Shown: piece by piece, positions 47,201-60,659 of the stretch
How positions within the stretch are numbered: the stretch's first letter is position 1
How the letters are laid out: each line of letters opens with the position of its first letter
NCBI RefSeq assembly: GCF_964355755.1
Contig: NC_092677.1
Span: 3,849,001 to 3,913,000, forward strand
Origin: Antedon mediterranea
Taxonomy: Eukaryota; Echinodermata; Crinoidea; Comatulida; Antedonidae
Reading direction: 5' to 3'
DNA: 64,000 nt
Position numbers and translations under genes: made by a program
The notes under the pieces: generated by a model
The model's database searches: none
The model's input: the letters and a program-made list of their open reading frames with translations, nothing else
Told to the model about the DNA's origin: nothing

Positions 47201-50191
47201 TTAACATAAAAAAAAACACACTAGTAAAGTATGTATTTAATCATTACAATGATTTTTTTTTAAACCAGAAATATAAAGTTTTATCAATGATGAGGCTTTA
47301 ATGATAATTGTCTTGTTCATGGTTTTGCTAGAAGTTTTAAGACCGCAGACCATTTGTCATGAACCTCTGACCGGTGGTCATCTGAGGCAACAAGAACCTC
47401 AGACCATTGGTTAAAAACTTCAGATGAACAAATAAATGTTGAAATATTGAATTATAATTGCTTGTCTTACTTTTTTTGGAGTTAGTTAGTAAATAATGTC
47501 ACCTTAAGGAAGAACTTTTTAAACTATATAAAACCAAAAAAACATTACGTAGGCATGGTTTACTGTGGTTCTTCGACAGATGTATTCCCGCTATGCAGGC
47601 GTATCGATGCATCTCACACTTATTGCGAAACGTTTGTCCGTTGCTTGCACATATTGGCCGATCATTCTTTGAACACTTCTAAAAAAACAAAAACAAGACA
47701 ATGCTAGAAAATGGGCACAGTGTGTAAAAAATTATTAAAAAGAAATAATAAAAATATCAAAATGTCAAATAAAATATAAAACATTTGGTTGTTTTTATTG
47801 TAAATCCAAAGGGGTATCAGTGGTTGGATCTCAATGGAGCTATACAAAATAAAATAAGCACTGAAAAAATGACAATGTTGTGGGTATCAGTGGCTGGATC
47901 TCAATAGAGATACAAAATAAAATAAGCACTGAAAAAAAATGACAATGTTGTGGGTATCAGTGGTTGGATCTGAATAGAGATACAAAATAAAATAAGCACT
48001 GAAAATATGACAATACTGAGGGATCTCAATGGAGATACAAAATAAATTAAGCGCTAAATATGACAATGCTGAGGATATCAGTGCCTGGATCTCAATGGAG
48101 ACTTAAAATAAAATAAGCCAACAGCTAAATCAAAATGATCAAGTCAAACAGACACAAAAGTTTGCAGAGCTTTCAGACAACACTAGCCCTTCATTAGTGC
48201 AAGTACGTTGTTTTATTATAATATTTATATATATATATTCAATAGATTGTAGATTCCATGTTTTTCAATTCAAACTAAAACGAGCATACATCATTTAACA
48301 TTCATGTTATTTGACAATCCATCTCATGTACATGAAACGTGGAAGAACTGCTCTAAATTTGTCTTTACTATTGAAAATATGTGACATAATACACAAAGTA
48401 TTAGCAATCTATAGCTATAGAGTTACCAGACATTGAGAAATAGTATTATAGTATTACATAGCATGTATCTCTCTGTCTATGAAGAGAATGATTGCGGCAT
48501 ATATCTATGAGAATTGTGCGAAATGGAGTCATGGTTGCGGAAACTTTTATTTTACTCGCATTATTAATTTCAGCTTATAGCGAGTAGTTTTCATGTAATT
48601 TAAACTAAACAAAATTCAAGGGTAGATTGATTATTAAATACACAAATTGATAATATAATAATAAATTTGTTTCGTTTGTTTTGTAACAATAAGTATTAAC
48701 ATAGTCGTGTACAGTAGTTCACATGTTCCGTAACGTAACTATATTAAAATATTCTTTTAATATGTTATCAAAATATAAATTTAATTTGCGAATTTAAGTA
48801 GTTTATATTCTGAGGTCCTTACCATATAATTTCAACCATAGGAGTTATCAGGAATTGAATCCAGGTCTCTCTGTATGACTGACTGACAGTCAAGTGACTT
48901 AACCACTTAGCTACCTAACTCCTAATACTAGGGAAGATAAGGCGTCGTGGAAAGGAACTGGCCACCCTACCTCATAATGCTTTGGCTTTCAATGAGCTCC
49001 TAACAGCTCATTAACCTATGTTCAGAAATGAATACGGAACTTGCCTTAATATAAATAATAGTGTAAAGCTCTGTCTACACTATCAAACTTTATATGGCAA
49101 AAAAATGTGATGTGCCCATATAATGGACATGATGATGTCATATCACTACTATATTTGGGCATATCACTACCATATAAATCACTTTTTTGTCACATGAAGT
49201 TTGATAGTGTAGACAAGGCTTAATAGATTCTTTTAATGAAATGGAATTCCCATATGTTCTGACTCTCTGGCCAGACCATATTAGGAGTACACTTTGCTGG
49301 GTCCTGAAAGTGTCCTGTTAATAGAGGTTCTATTTATAGGAAGACTCATAACTCACTTGGATTATCAAATTCTTTATTTGTTTTTGGAATAACAAGATAT
49401 ATAACTTCCAAGAAAAGGTATTTATCATGTCTCCGTTAATAAATAAAAACATTAATATCATAGTCCCTCTAGAATACATGATAATCCAATCACCGTGATT
49501 TATAGACAGAATGCCCCCACCCAAAATGTTGTTGTTGTATGCCTTTTATAGTAAAAAATAAATACTAATGGTGAATTATAGTTTTCGAAGAATGTACAAT
49601 TAATGTTCCATTACTTGATGAATGTTATTATTCCATTTCGTACATCTCATATGATTTTAAAATTATAGGGTTTTTTTTCTCTCCGTAGTACTAGTAAATC
49701 AATACTGCATTGGAAATGCGATGAAGGAACAAAAAAATAAGTAGTTACTTCAGTAACTGCAGTACACATTTTAATATTTTCAGTTCTTATTTATTGTTTT
49801 TAAGTTATTGTAAATGTATCTTCTTTAATTTCTTGAACTGTTTCTAAATAAATGTGGAATTAATTACAAAAATATACCTTATGACGTTGACATTTCTTTA
49901 CTTACCGTATACGCCAGACTAAATATTTCACTAAGCCAATGTCACATTATATAGTTTAATCGATGACATCGTTTAATTTACAGTGTAATGGAATTAACAT
50001 TATTCCTTGTCACAATTAATATAAATAACTGTCATTTCCCACAGGCACCTCTAGTGGTTAACTTGTCCAAAGTATCCATTATTAATTACTAAGCTTACGA
50101 TGGCAAGTTTTATTCTCTTAAGTCAATACTACATCTTAAAGTATCTGCTGCATGACGCCAACAAATCACAATTTTTTTTTTAGAAAACAAA

Positions 50192-50222
<31 letters not shown>

Positions 50223-53200
50223 TCCTGTATTTGTTCCAAAACAATTTTTTAATCAGGATATGTTAATGTAAAAAAATAAGTTATTTTAAGAAAGGTCGAA
50301 CTTCTCCTTTAGGATATCCTTTTATGGGTCCCATGAGTAAAGTGTGGGGACATATTTAACTATAGAACACCCACTTCTTTGGATCATTTTTGCACAGTAT
50401 TTCATGGTGTAAAGTTTGTAAATCTTTGCATTTCTTTGTGAATGAAATCTCATAGTGATAGTAAAAGAAAATAATATAAAGACTGAAGCCTGGCCTGTCT
50501 ACAATATCAAACTTTGTGACAAAAACAATGTGCCCATATATATGGAAATGATGATGTCATATCATAATACAGTATTTGAGCATAATACTACCATATTTGA
50601 ACACATCACACTTTTTTAGTTTGATAGTGTAGATAAAATTTAAAGTCATTTACTTTAGTTTTAGAGTACATTTGTGTTCACAGATCTGATAGCAGCACTC
50701 ACTTACAATTTCTGGTATTACATATTTATTAAAATAGAATATTCAAATTAACTTCTCACCTGTATGCAAATGCATGTCACTTGGCCTTCATCATCAAGAG
50801 CACATTGTCTTCCAGGACTGCAGTCAACACCACGACATGCAAGCTTTTGTGCTCGATCTAAAAACGAATAAAAATGAAATAATCTATGCAAATGAGATAA
50901 TTCAATATTCAAATGAGATAATAAAATATGCAAATTTTGCACATATTGAGTAAAAGAATTGGCGCGACCTGTATGATGCCACGTCATGAATGCGAAATAT
51001 TGTAAAAGCGATTTGATTTACCGTACCGAAGCAGGTGTAAAAGACCCATAACCCTATTCAGTGGACACTTTCCCGTCAAACAAACAAGGTAGTATATTTT
51101 TAACGTTCCCGTCCAACACATTGTTTGGTCCCGGTGGCATGTCCTCTTAAATAGGATGTCTATCTATACATTTATTCATTTCATTTCAATGTCACATGCA
51201 CATTCAGAGAGCAGACAAACAACTTTGATAATTTAATTTGGTGAGCAAAAATACTCTTGTCACAAGAATATTTTTGCTCAACAAATTAAATTATCAAAGT
51301 TGTTTGTCTGCTCTCTGATTATTTTTGTAAATGAATGCATGATATTTTGATACCAGGTATTATCATTTATCTGTGTGGATATGTTTCCAGTTATGGCATG
51401 GTCAAATGAAACTAACATATTCAACAATAAATAACATTACAGATTTATAGATTAGCAATTTCATTGAAATCTACTTCCTAGGGCACTACTATAAATGTTG
51501 TATTCCCATAAGGTATCTAGATATTAATACAACATTAAGGAAAAACTTGATTAATGAATTCCTCAAATTCATAGATAAATGTCATCAATAACATTTAAAT
51601 ACATGATCATTTAGAATATTCATATTTTAAATTAATAATGAATAAAATTGATTAATTGTTTATTACACTATGACTTTTATATTTCACAGATACTTGATAC
51701 ACTGATGGCTGCAGTAGTGTGAAATATAATTTCTTTTTATAAAACATTACGTTGCATAACTTTTCGCCCGCTCCTTTAAGCAGTTATATTCAAAAGAACG
51801 GAAACATTAGGAAATAGTTACCATGCGGTAGCTCATAGTTTACTACGGCTAAAAAATGGGTATTTGGAAACTCAGATTGGGCATGCGCACACCCCAAATC
51901 ATGTCTGGGAAAAGAGCGTCTATGAAAACATTTGCTGATAAATATTGAGATAGTTTTTTGTTAGAAATATTTCTTATTACTGTATCAGTTATCATATTTT
52001 CCCCAGTATTCAGTTGAAAAAAATTAAATTTAGAAAGAAATTGAATGTTCACTGTGATCAAGCACTCTATGATAAAAATGTTAACTGAACTACCTATCAT
52101 AAAATTGTACCATGTGACAAGTATTTTCTTTAAATAATGTCATAAACATCAGTAGACAATTTATGCAAATAAGTTAATTTTGCATGTACTGTGAGACCCC
52201 TCAATTGGGAGACCCATATTCAGGGAACAACCCCATTAAAGGGACATATAAGAGAAATATACTTTTAACACGACAGCCAACCTTATTCAGGAGACATCCA
52301 TATAAGGTGACACTGTGTTGGGTGTCCCCTTAATAGGTTCTGTATTATGAGATTTATTTATTATTTTGTAAACTAGAAAATATTATAAAATGGCATTTCT
52401 GGCATTATTCATATTTTTCATTGTTCTCCTTAAGCTTAAAACAACAAGTTTGTCCTCTGTTGGTTTGGTTATAACTTTGTTTGACTTTGACCAATAAATC
52501 TAAATAAATTGACTTTAGCAGACACTAATTCTCCTTTCCAAACATATTAAACCATCAGTAAACATAGCAAAAGCTACATTTCAATATTGATTTCAGCCTG
52601 CTGTGTGCCCAAGAGCACCAGTGGGTCTACCAGGCTCTTCCTCCATGATAACAGTGCACACAAGAGTAACTTTATAGTCCTCATAAGTCCTCATTTAAAC
52701 CCTAATCTTAGTATATACTTACAAAATAAATAAATATTTGTTATAGAAGAAGCCACTCTTGAGAGCTATTTACATCCATAGCATTATATTCTTGATTTCT
52801 TTTATGACTTAAGGGTTAAGTGTCTTAAGTAGATACTTGACTTAAGACATCAGATACCTCGCATCAAGGCAACTGGGTGTATTCAAAAACAGAAGTTCAT
52901 ATTTGTTGAAATAAATGTTAGGTAGTATTAGTAGCATGGGGCTCCTTATCCTTTTTCTGTTGTTTTTATTTACTTGTCAAATTACCTGTTATTTTTGTAG
53001 ATGGTTTAATGTTACTGATTTACTACAGTAAAGGTTGTTTCACACTTGGATGCAAAGCAACAACGTAGAAACAGCGCAAGCGAGTTGACCAATCACAAGC
53101 GACAGTTTGGTTTCCATCTGGATGCAATGCAACAACGTAGAAACAACGCAAGTGAGTTGAAAGGTGGTTGACCAATCACAGACAACATTTGGGATGGTCC

Positions 53201-55860
53201 ATCGCGTCGTGATTGGTCAAATTTCCTACAGACGTGACCTTAGGTCCTTGTGTTGTGGCCAAGTAGGAAACAACCTTTATAAATACTACAGAGATTATTG
53301 ATATGTTCATCGGATAAAATAAATATGACTAGCAGACTGGTGTTGAATTACTTTTATATAAAAATTAATTTATTTGAAGTTAGTCTTCGCATTTTGTCCT
53401 ACATAAACTTGTTTCTTTTATATAGTCTACACTATCAAACTAGTTTGACAAAAAAAGTGGTAGTGATATGTCACGTTAAGTTTGATAGTGTAGACAGAGC
53501 TTTACAGATCGTAAACAGCACATGCATTTAATATTTTTAAAACACCTGTTTATGTGTTAGGTTCAATAAAAACATTTTAATGTTATTTGTTTCCATCCAA
53601 CGACAAAGATTTGATGGGTATCGATTTTTCAATCATGAACAGCATCTATTCCATCAATCAGTATCAGTCTATTCCTAGATACCTTACTTAAATTTTAAAA
53701 TGTAAAATACTTCAGTTACTGCAGCTACTTTTTCCTGTTATGTTTATGCAACTAGCTTTTTTTGGGGGGGAGGGGGTGAGGGTGTTATTTCAATGACTTC
53801 CTCTTGAAAACTACTCTTGATTGCAGTGAAAAATTGCAGTATAATAATGAGTTGACATTGCAAAGATGTATTCAGAAAAACTGAAAATATTAATAGGTCA
53901 TACACTACTGTGAAACTAAACAAGATCCCTGTGGAGAACATGGTTCATATTTATAAGTTATTAATTCCATTTTTTGTTCAAAAAATTGGTTCGAAAAAAA
54001 AAATTATTTACTAGAAAAAAACTTACTTAAATCAATATTCAAAAGAATTTTCAGTGAGTTCAATTTAACCCTCATTTTGTCTTTTTGTAAGTGAAATCAT
54101 TATTTTTGTTGAAACTGCCTAATTCAAAGTCTGATTTTAATTATATCTTCATTTTTCATGTTTTTGGACAATACTTAAAAAAAAAATTGAATTTAATTTT
54201 TTTTTATAACAGAAACACAATAATTATGCCTAAAAAAACAGATTTTAAAATCTAAATTACTGATAGTGATATTACCCCTATTGTAAATAGATAATTGAAA
54301 GCAGGGCTCTTTTGTTAATTTATCTCCTTCATCACTATACCATCTTAATCATATAAAACTAGGTATTAAAGGCTAAGTAAACTGCTGTGAGGCAGTAAAG
54401 CAAGCGTATTACCAAGAAAGTCCAACTCAACCAATCCAATGATTAAAATAGAGCAGTAATGGAGAAGATGGTACTTTTGATAATATTAAGTGTTATCATG
54501 GAGTACTCCATGGTGTTATCTATGCCTGGGGTGTATTAAGAAGACCTAATGATTTACATGTTAAAGAACAAAACAATTAAAGGATTTAGATCAGAAGTTA
54601 ATGGGATAAGTTCCTTGTCACTGACTTGATTAGTATGATTAACGATAAACTCTATGTGGCCATTTATTTTATTTCTTGTTAATAATAAAATATTAAGTTA
54701 AATTGTTTTATTTATTTATTCTTTTGACTAGATTACATTTTCAGTAACATCTATACCCTCTGTAGCTAGGTTGTTTTACAGCCAGAGTTCTCTTTTACAC
54801 AACAAGTTCAAAGGCAAAAATTGTTAGGCTAGTTAGGCCCATATACCATCACTTTTGCATTTGGTATCTAGCTTGAAAAGTTCACATCCAAACCCTCAAA
54901 CCTCCCCTGCCTACTTGATGAATGAATGGGCAAGTTATTTTATATGATTTATAAAGTAAATTAATTAAAGTAAAAGAAAATTCAGATAGAAATGAAAGGC
55001 TATTTCTGAACGCTTTTGATCCCTTGAAGTTATGCATACAATTAGATAAAGATGAGCTAAACTATAATACGGAGGTAGATACCTGATCAGATGAAAGCCT
55101 ATTTATAAATACCTTTGAACCTTTGAGGTTATTTAATCCTAATTAGATTTGGTTACAACTTTTTTTTTTAAATGATAGATTATGGGAAATATGCTTCAGA
55201 ATTGGTTTTTTAGAATTATGCCAGATTATGCTAGATTTTAGAAATTATACCTAGAATAAAATACTAGATACCAGATTGGTCAAATGCTAGATAGCATAAA
55301 TAATGCTAGATTTGGCCACTATGGAAGGCAGTGAGAAAGAGAGCAATATTACTTTCGTGAAGTGCAGTAGGCCTACATATTGAAATTTAATTTTGTACAA
55401 TCTTTTTAAAAGAATCACAAGTTGTTCAATCTTGCATTATAAATGGGTATGAGAAGACTTGTTAAAAGATCCACAAGTTGTTGGTGGATGGGACTTAAAC
55501 ATTTCTTAAATTTGTCACATCAAAGTTAATGTGACAAAAAAATGTGATGTCATATCACTACCATATTTGGGCATATTACTGCCATATTTTGGCACATCAC
55601 ATTTTTTTGTCTAAACTAGTTTGATAGTGTAGACAGCGCTCTAAGTGGTCTAATAACAGCATGAATTTTGTTGTAAATTTTAATCCGAATAAGATAGAGA
55701 GATGTCTTTATGTTCAATGGAATGTTAATGATGATGTAGACTGAATTCAGTATAGATTTCTATTGAGTATTAATCTCAAGAGCTTTACTGAGATCTTACT
55801 TGGATTCTTTAGAAGCCTCTTCTTATCTGTGTCACTTTTTGATCTCTCAGATCGCGCATC
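38208..55860 (-). CDS. FSTL1: Follistatin-related protein 1 (FSTL1-like), signal-peptide exon not found
   Basis: Eight exons on the minus strand: 55860-55800, 50857-50760, 47678-47549, 46814-46654, 44601-44474, 44092-43980, 40798-40735, 38565-38208 (stop TAA), 370 residues. Order of domains: Lys/Arg-rich mature start; follistatin domain (CRGVDCSPGRQCALDDEGQ, then Kazal part CSKNDRPICASNGQTFRNKC); a linker with PIVCYEKDRDTIHEKILEW; two EF-hands (DRDFDGALNSAE and DVDKDWKLNIGE); von Willebrand C-like tail (CSLDDKEYDDGNAVQKKCNV, CACGSWVCTAHVVCD). This is the FSTL1 plan; FSTL1 is a secreted glycoprotein that modulates BMP/TGF-beta signalling. Each splice phase agrees. The C-terminus runs on with an acidic, then Gly-rich tail (ILGRLGGGLVSGGL), longer than in vertebrates (family about 308). 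The exon for the signal peptide should lie above 55860 on this strand, phase 0, but I could not identify it up to 64000. Confidence 0.93.
38618..38776. repeat. Family 1 MITE
   Basis: Copy in the last FSTL1 intron, about 50 bases upstream (on minus) of the final exon. Confidence 0.85.
40526..40561. repeat. (AAT)n microsatellite
   Basis: About ten AAT units in an FSTL1 intron; shorter runs at 2390-2404 and 50190-50221. Confidence 0.9.
42445..42496. repeat. (GTCT)n-like simple repeat
   Basis: Imperfect GTCTGTCTGTCTGTCAGTCT array in an FSTL1 intron. Confidence 0.85.
42663..42982. repeat. Family 1 MITE with about nine internal 21-bp units
   Basis: Normal tips enclose a tandem array of ATATCACTACCATATTTGGG-like units at about 42740-42935. 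The period of 21 keeps both strands open and explains the spurious repetitive reading frames here. Confidence 0.92.
43676..43742. repeat. Perfect 33-bp hairpin in an FSTL1 intron
   Basis: Left arm 43676-43708 (AATTTTCATTTGACAGACAG onward) and right arm 43710-43742 are exact complements with a single G between them. It belongs to none of the MITE families here. Confidence 0.95.
47813..48116. repeat. 70-bp tandem repeat, about five units
   Basis: Units begin near 47813, 47883, 47953, 48021 (shortened) and 48073, each GTATCAGTGG(C/T)TGGATCTCA, GAGATACAAAATAAAATAAG, CACTGAAAA, ATGACAATGTTGTG. A reverse-complement copy lies at 2530-2631. In an FSTL1 intron. Confidence 0.88.
48841..48922 (-). other. 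tRNA-like sequence (pseudogene or SINE head)
   Basis: An 82-nt minus-strand segment begins GGAGTTA and ends TAACTCC (perfect 7-bp acceptor stem). It has a box A-like TAGCTAAGTGG, a loop CTGTCAG with GTC where the anticodon would be, and a box B-like GGATTCAATTCC. The T-arm and anticodon stems pair poorly and there is an insert before the T arm, so it is probably not a working tRNA-Asp. Confidence 0.4.
49065..49222. repeat. Family 1 MITE
   Basis: Complete copy in an FSTL1 intron; right tip GTGTAGACAAGGCTTA. Confidence 0.87.
50487..50641. repeat. Family 1 MITE, eroded tips
   Basis: Centre typical; ends 119 bases below FSTL1 exon 50760-50857. Confidence 0.78.
51204..51318. repeat. Near-perfect 57-bp hairpin in an FSTL1 intron
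   Basis: Left arm 51204-51260 (TCAGAGAGCAGACAAACAAC onward) pairs with 51262-51318 with two mismatches and one unpaired C. No family tips are present. Confidence 0.95.
53029..53277. repeat. Family 2 MITE, internally duplicated
   Basis: AAGGTTGTTTC and GGAAACAACCTTT are the tips; the block with CAACGTAGAAAC and GACCAATCACA occurs twice. Confidence 0.78.
53423..53503. repeat. Family 1 MITE, short copy
   Basis: Two tips with only GGTAGTGATATGTCAC between them. Confidence 0.85.
55512..55643. repeat. Family 1 MITE, left tip eroded
   Basis: Right tip GATAGTGTAGACAGCGCT is clear; left tip reduced. Confidence 0.78.
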
Positions 55861-58594
55861 CTACAACAACAAAGAGAAAATGAGCATACATTAGTATAAA
55901 TTTGATTTGATAATATTTTTATATAATGTAATTATTGGTGGCGCTGCACTGTAGCGACACGGCCTTTCCAATTGAATTGAATTGAATTACACTATACTTT
56001 AGATTGCTTTAGTGAAATAATTACTGAATTGTACATTTTTTACATCAAAATTAATGTACTTTTTATTTTATTGACTCCCAATTTATTTTCTTGCTATAGC
56101 AAAAATTATCCACTATCGTTTTTCACCTTCTAGGGAGTCACCAGACATGTTATTTCATTAGGTTAAACTACCTAACTACTGAAAAAAAATCTTCATGGTT
56201 TTTATAGCAGAATTTTGCCAAATTTTGTATTAGACCATTTTAAGTGAAATTCATGTTTTTTTGTCTTGATTTCTATTAAAAATATTTGATTATGTACAAT
56301 TAACCAGATATTATATTTAGAATTCATGCCTGTACATGAGCTTTAACACTATGTGCAACCCATAATTAGAGACACTCCTTATCCTTTAAATAGGAGTTGT
56401 ATCTTTGATTTACTATAGTTCATTATGATATTGTGTAAAAAGACAGGTGCACTTTTCCATTGTGAATAGCATTATCAATTTCATGGTCACGTTAAAGGTC
56501 AAAGGCCACAACAGTTATCACCAAAAAGGAATATATTTGGAATTAGTTGACAATACCTAATGAGAATTAAATCCCAACAAACATATTGATATCGTTAGAA
56601 GAAACTCTGATATTTACCAACTCTCATCCTGATTGTTATCTCTGCTGATTTATAATCAAATTGATTATGAACAAACACAGACCGGGGATCTGTTCTCATC
56701 CTTCCGCTAGGCTTAGCATTAACATCTCATCAATTAAGCTCAAAGATTTTAAATGGGATTTTGTAAATGGCATTTCACAATATAGAGTTATTCAATCAGA
56801 AGATGCTTTTGAACCTACTCAACGTTTATCTATTTTGTTTGAGAATTGATGTTCAATCAAATTTATGCAACGAACGCATCATGTGACGTTATCAGACGTT
56901 ATCAAACTACACAAGTAGTCACAATTTTTCTTCGTGATGTGGTATTTTTGAGCATTTTGTTTCATTCACACTGTTTTATTCCAATATCAAATATATACAG
57001 TACAATATAAAACAACCAGATCCAAGTGGGGACCAAGGTTTCTACATCTTTAAATAAGTTTATTTTTTATGTTTTTTTATTTTTATTTTGTTATGTTTCA
57101 ATCTACAGGTATATTAAGTTAACCAATTTGTATAGTGTAAATTTAACTACGACTAAAGCTTTAAAAAAATTGCTTTGTACAGCCCTAAATTGTATTAGTT
57201 TTTTAGTTCATCATTATTTTATTTTTATTAACATTTGATCAATCATAGTAATTGAATGTATATTAAAGACATCAAAAATAATAATAAATGGTGGGCGTAT
57301 GATTTTAGAGTTAATAGAGTTTATTAAGGAGAGGTTGAATTGTAAATTGCGATAAAGCTTTATTCTTGTAATATTTTTGCAAATAAAAAAAAAATGGTAT
57401 ACAAATCGAAGTATGACTAGATATGGAAGTATGACAAATATATTTAAAATCATATTTTAACGCTTTTACAATGTTTAAAAATCTTTTTCATACTTTAAAA
57501 AATTGTCAGGAAAAATGAGAGGCAGTTACAAAAAATAGCTGGATCATACCAAGGGGAATTTTAAAGACCTTGATAATCCCCAGGGTCCAGGAAGGTCAAG
57601 GTTCAACTTAAATAATCTCTGCTTAACATTCAAAATAGGAAACAGCCCACTTCCAATTTTAACATCAGAATTCAGCGATCAGATATAAAACATTTTTCGT
57701 ACATTATATTGACACAGAAAACAGGTGTCTACACTGTGTCAAAATCCTAATCAAATAACCCCAGTAATTAATTTTTGTTCATTTGATGTGGAAAATATGC
57801 AGCCTAGTCTCTTCAAAGATCAACTACAAAATCATGATTACCTCCTTTTCAGGGAAGTTATATGTAAATTTCTTTTTAATCAATGATTATTTAACTGATG
57901 TTTTTGTCAATGTATTCCTTATCTAATGAATGCAAGATAAATGTATAAAACGTTTCTAAATTTAACTAAAGTATTTAATTTAAATTTGACATTCTTTCCT
58001 TCATTTTAATCAATCACTTTGTTTTGAATCTTTAACACTTAGTTCGTTGACATGTTAACGTCTTGAAAATTAAAAAGTCAGATTTTTTACTTATATGGAT
58101 GTATTGCCTAGAATAACTAAAGCACATGCTGACGAATGTTATTAGCAACTTATATTTTAAATATTTCTTTTTTTACCCACTTTTTTTTTCAGATTCCAAT
58201 TTGACCTCGATTAACCAACACTCTTAAAATTCCAGACTTAATTTTGTAGATGGTAAACATAAAGTAAATGTAAATTTATTACATTTCTCAATTTTTTCAA
58301 TTTTCTTCAAATAGTTTTCTTATGCCTTCAGGTTACAAATCATCAATGAATTTACTCATGTGATTAATAACTAATATTTATATGTAATTTAATGGCTCCA
58401 ATCTGTAGTCTTACTAATTTATGGTATGCGTTCTGTAATTTGTGATACAGATCATGTTCTAATGAATTTAAAGGTTTTATAGTATTTAATATACTTTGCC
58501 TCAGCTCTTCTTACTTTAATAGGTCTCTACAGTAACTACACTTTTTTAGGTAATCATACACACTGTTTATTGGAATTACATCGTAAAAATGTAG

Positions 58595-58700
58595 GATCGT
58601 CCACACATGGCTGTGTGTGAGGTACAGTAGTACACCGGGGTAACCCTCTACTCATCTCAAAAGACAAACTTATATGTTCTTTAAAGTTCACACAAGCATT
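58595..58700 (-). repeat. SINE-like dispersed repeat, inverse partial copy
   Basis: GTAGTACACCGGGGTAACCC, CTACTCATCTC and GTTCTTTAAAGT are the complement of the 6960 and 26840 copies. Confidence 0.65.
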
Positions 58701-60093
58701 TTCTGTATAGGCCTAATGCACTGAGGACTATATACTATAATGTATTAACCTATTTTAATGTTTATTTTTGCTTAAAATATGTAATGTATTAAATAACCTT
58801 GTATTTCTTGAGGCTAAAGATAATAAGATAAATATTCAGTCAATCAACAAATCCAAATACTGCTTTTCAAAATTCTTACTAAATACATCAAATAAATCAG
58901 TTACTATTTCTTCCAGAAAAATAAATCTAGTTACAGAAAACTGATTAAAATTTAATTATATTTGTTAATATTTGTGTTTGTAATATATCACACATCTGTA
59001 CATGTCCCCTAGGGCATCACTGCTTGATTTACGAGTATCCGCTGGTATCTATTTATATTTATTTAATGTCAAAGAAAATTAATAACAGGAATAAAGGGGT
59101 TAAACAGTAGTTTCAACAAATGCTGCCATTTTTGTTTAAATTTGCAAGAAGCTTAATCTTCAAAACTTAAAGATTCTAAAATGTAGGGCAGTTTTATACA
59201 TAAACAAACTTGTTTTGCTTTAGTTGCCCCTGACCATTGTGCTTTGTTTCTGTTCTGTATCTGTTTATTAGTCGAATAAATAAATGAAATGCAAAATATG
59301 ACTCCAAAAAACAACTAGAAATTCTGATAAAATCTTATAATTTGATTATCGTGGCTAAATTATGAATAACAAAGAAGATTAGAAGGATAAAACAAATGAC
59401 ATTCAATTGATTTGGAATTTGATAATTTTTTCAAAGCATTAAAAATGTTATTAGAATTCGTTCAAAATACAATAATTCAAAATCAATTACGGTATAGTCT
59501 TTGACAAAAATATTCTACATTTTGTTTATGGATACAAAACTACATTAGAAAACAATGCATAGGAAAATGCATAGGAAAATGCATAGAAAATGCAATGTTG
59601 GGACTTCAGTTGAAAGGGGAATAATTTGGAAAACTACAATACAAAGATGTAACATTAGGTTAAGTTCAGTATTTATTGAATTTAATTGTTCATCTCTTGG
59701 CCTTTCTCCCTCATTAAAAACCTGGATCCTTTCATACATTTTTATACTATTTAATTAACTAGAACTATTTTAATATTGAATATAAAAGAATAGAAAATAT
59801 AACTTTAGTGATTTACAAAGGTACAAGAACATAAAATTCCTCAAACTTTACATTTTTTGTTTACAGTTACTACTCATCTCCTTAATTGAATGATATATCT
59901 AATGATTTGTGACAATCATAATGTACAGTGAGGTAGTGAGAGTAAACATATTTGTTTATTCAATTTAATTTCCATATAGTATTTATTTTTACCAATATTC
60001 TATTAACACTAAATCCTTTTTTCAGAGAAATATTTACCATATGTGAAACTGTGAATAATATTCATTACAACAAACATTCATGATTAAGTTTCA

Positions 60094-60256
60094 TAAAGCT
60101 CTGCCTACACTATCAAACTAAGTGTGAAGTGTCCAAATATGGTAGTGATATGCCCGAATATGGTAGTGATATGCCCGAATATGGTAGTGATATGACATCA
60201 TCATGTCCATCACATTTGTTTTATCACATAAAGATTGATAGTGTGGACAGAACTTA
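60094..60256. repeat. Family 1 MITE with three centre units
   Basis: ATATGGTAGTGATATGCCCG is present three times in tandem between normal tips. Confidence 0.87.
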
Positions 60257-60659
60257 AACATTTATTTCAGTATGAGTTTAATTTTGATAAGTGATCAGCG
60301 GAAATGTACGATACCTCAGGATTTCTGAACATAATTCATATCAGATGAACATTGCTAGAAAAGAATTATTTATTTTTTTTTCATTTCCGTTAGAGGAGAT
60401 AACTGAGACTATTTTAAACAAAAATAGAGTAACTGGATATGTATTATCTTGTTCTTACTCATCTAAATAAATATACCGAAGTTAGATAATATACACAATT
60501 CTAAAAATGGATATTAGTTCATCAAAAAGAGATTTAGTTTAAGTATTAGAATTCAATTTAATTTCAAGTTTCCTCCAAAGCAGTTTTATATTACTAGACG
60601 GATTTGTAGATATGATAATATACATGAAAACCAATATTGTATAGATTATCTGTACAATC

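Noticed and set aside
56661-56849. 62-codon plus-strand frame in the 3' part
   Set aside because: No family match, no splice signals, composition like surrounding noncoding DNA.
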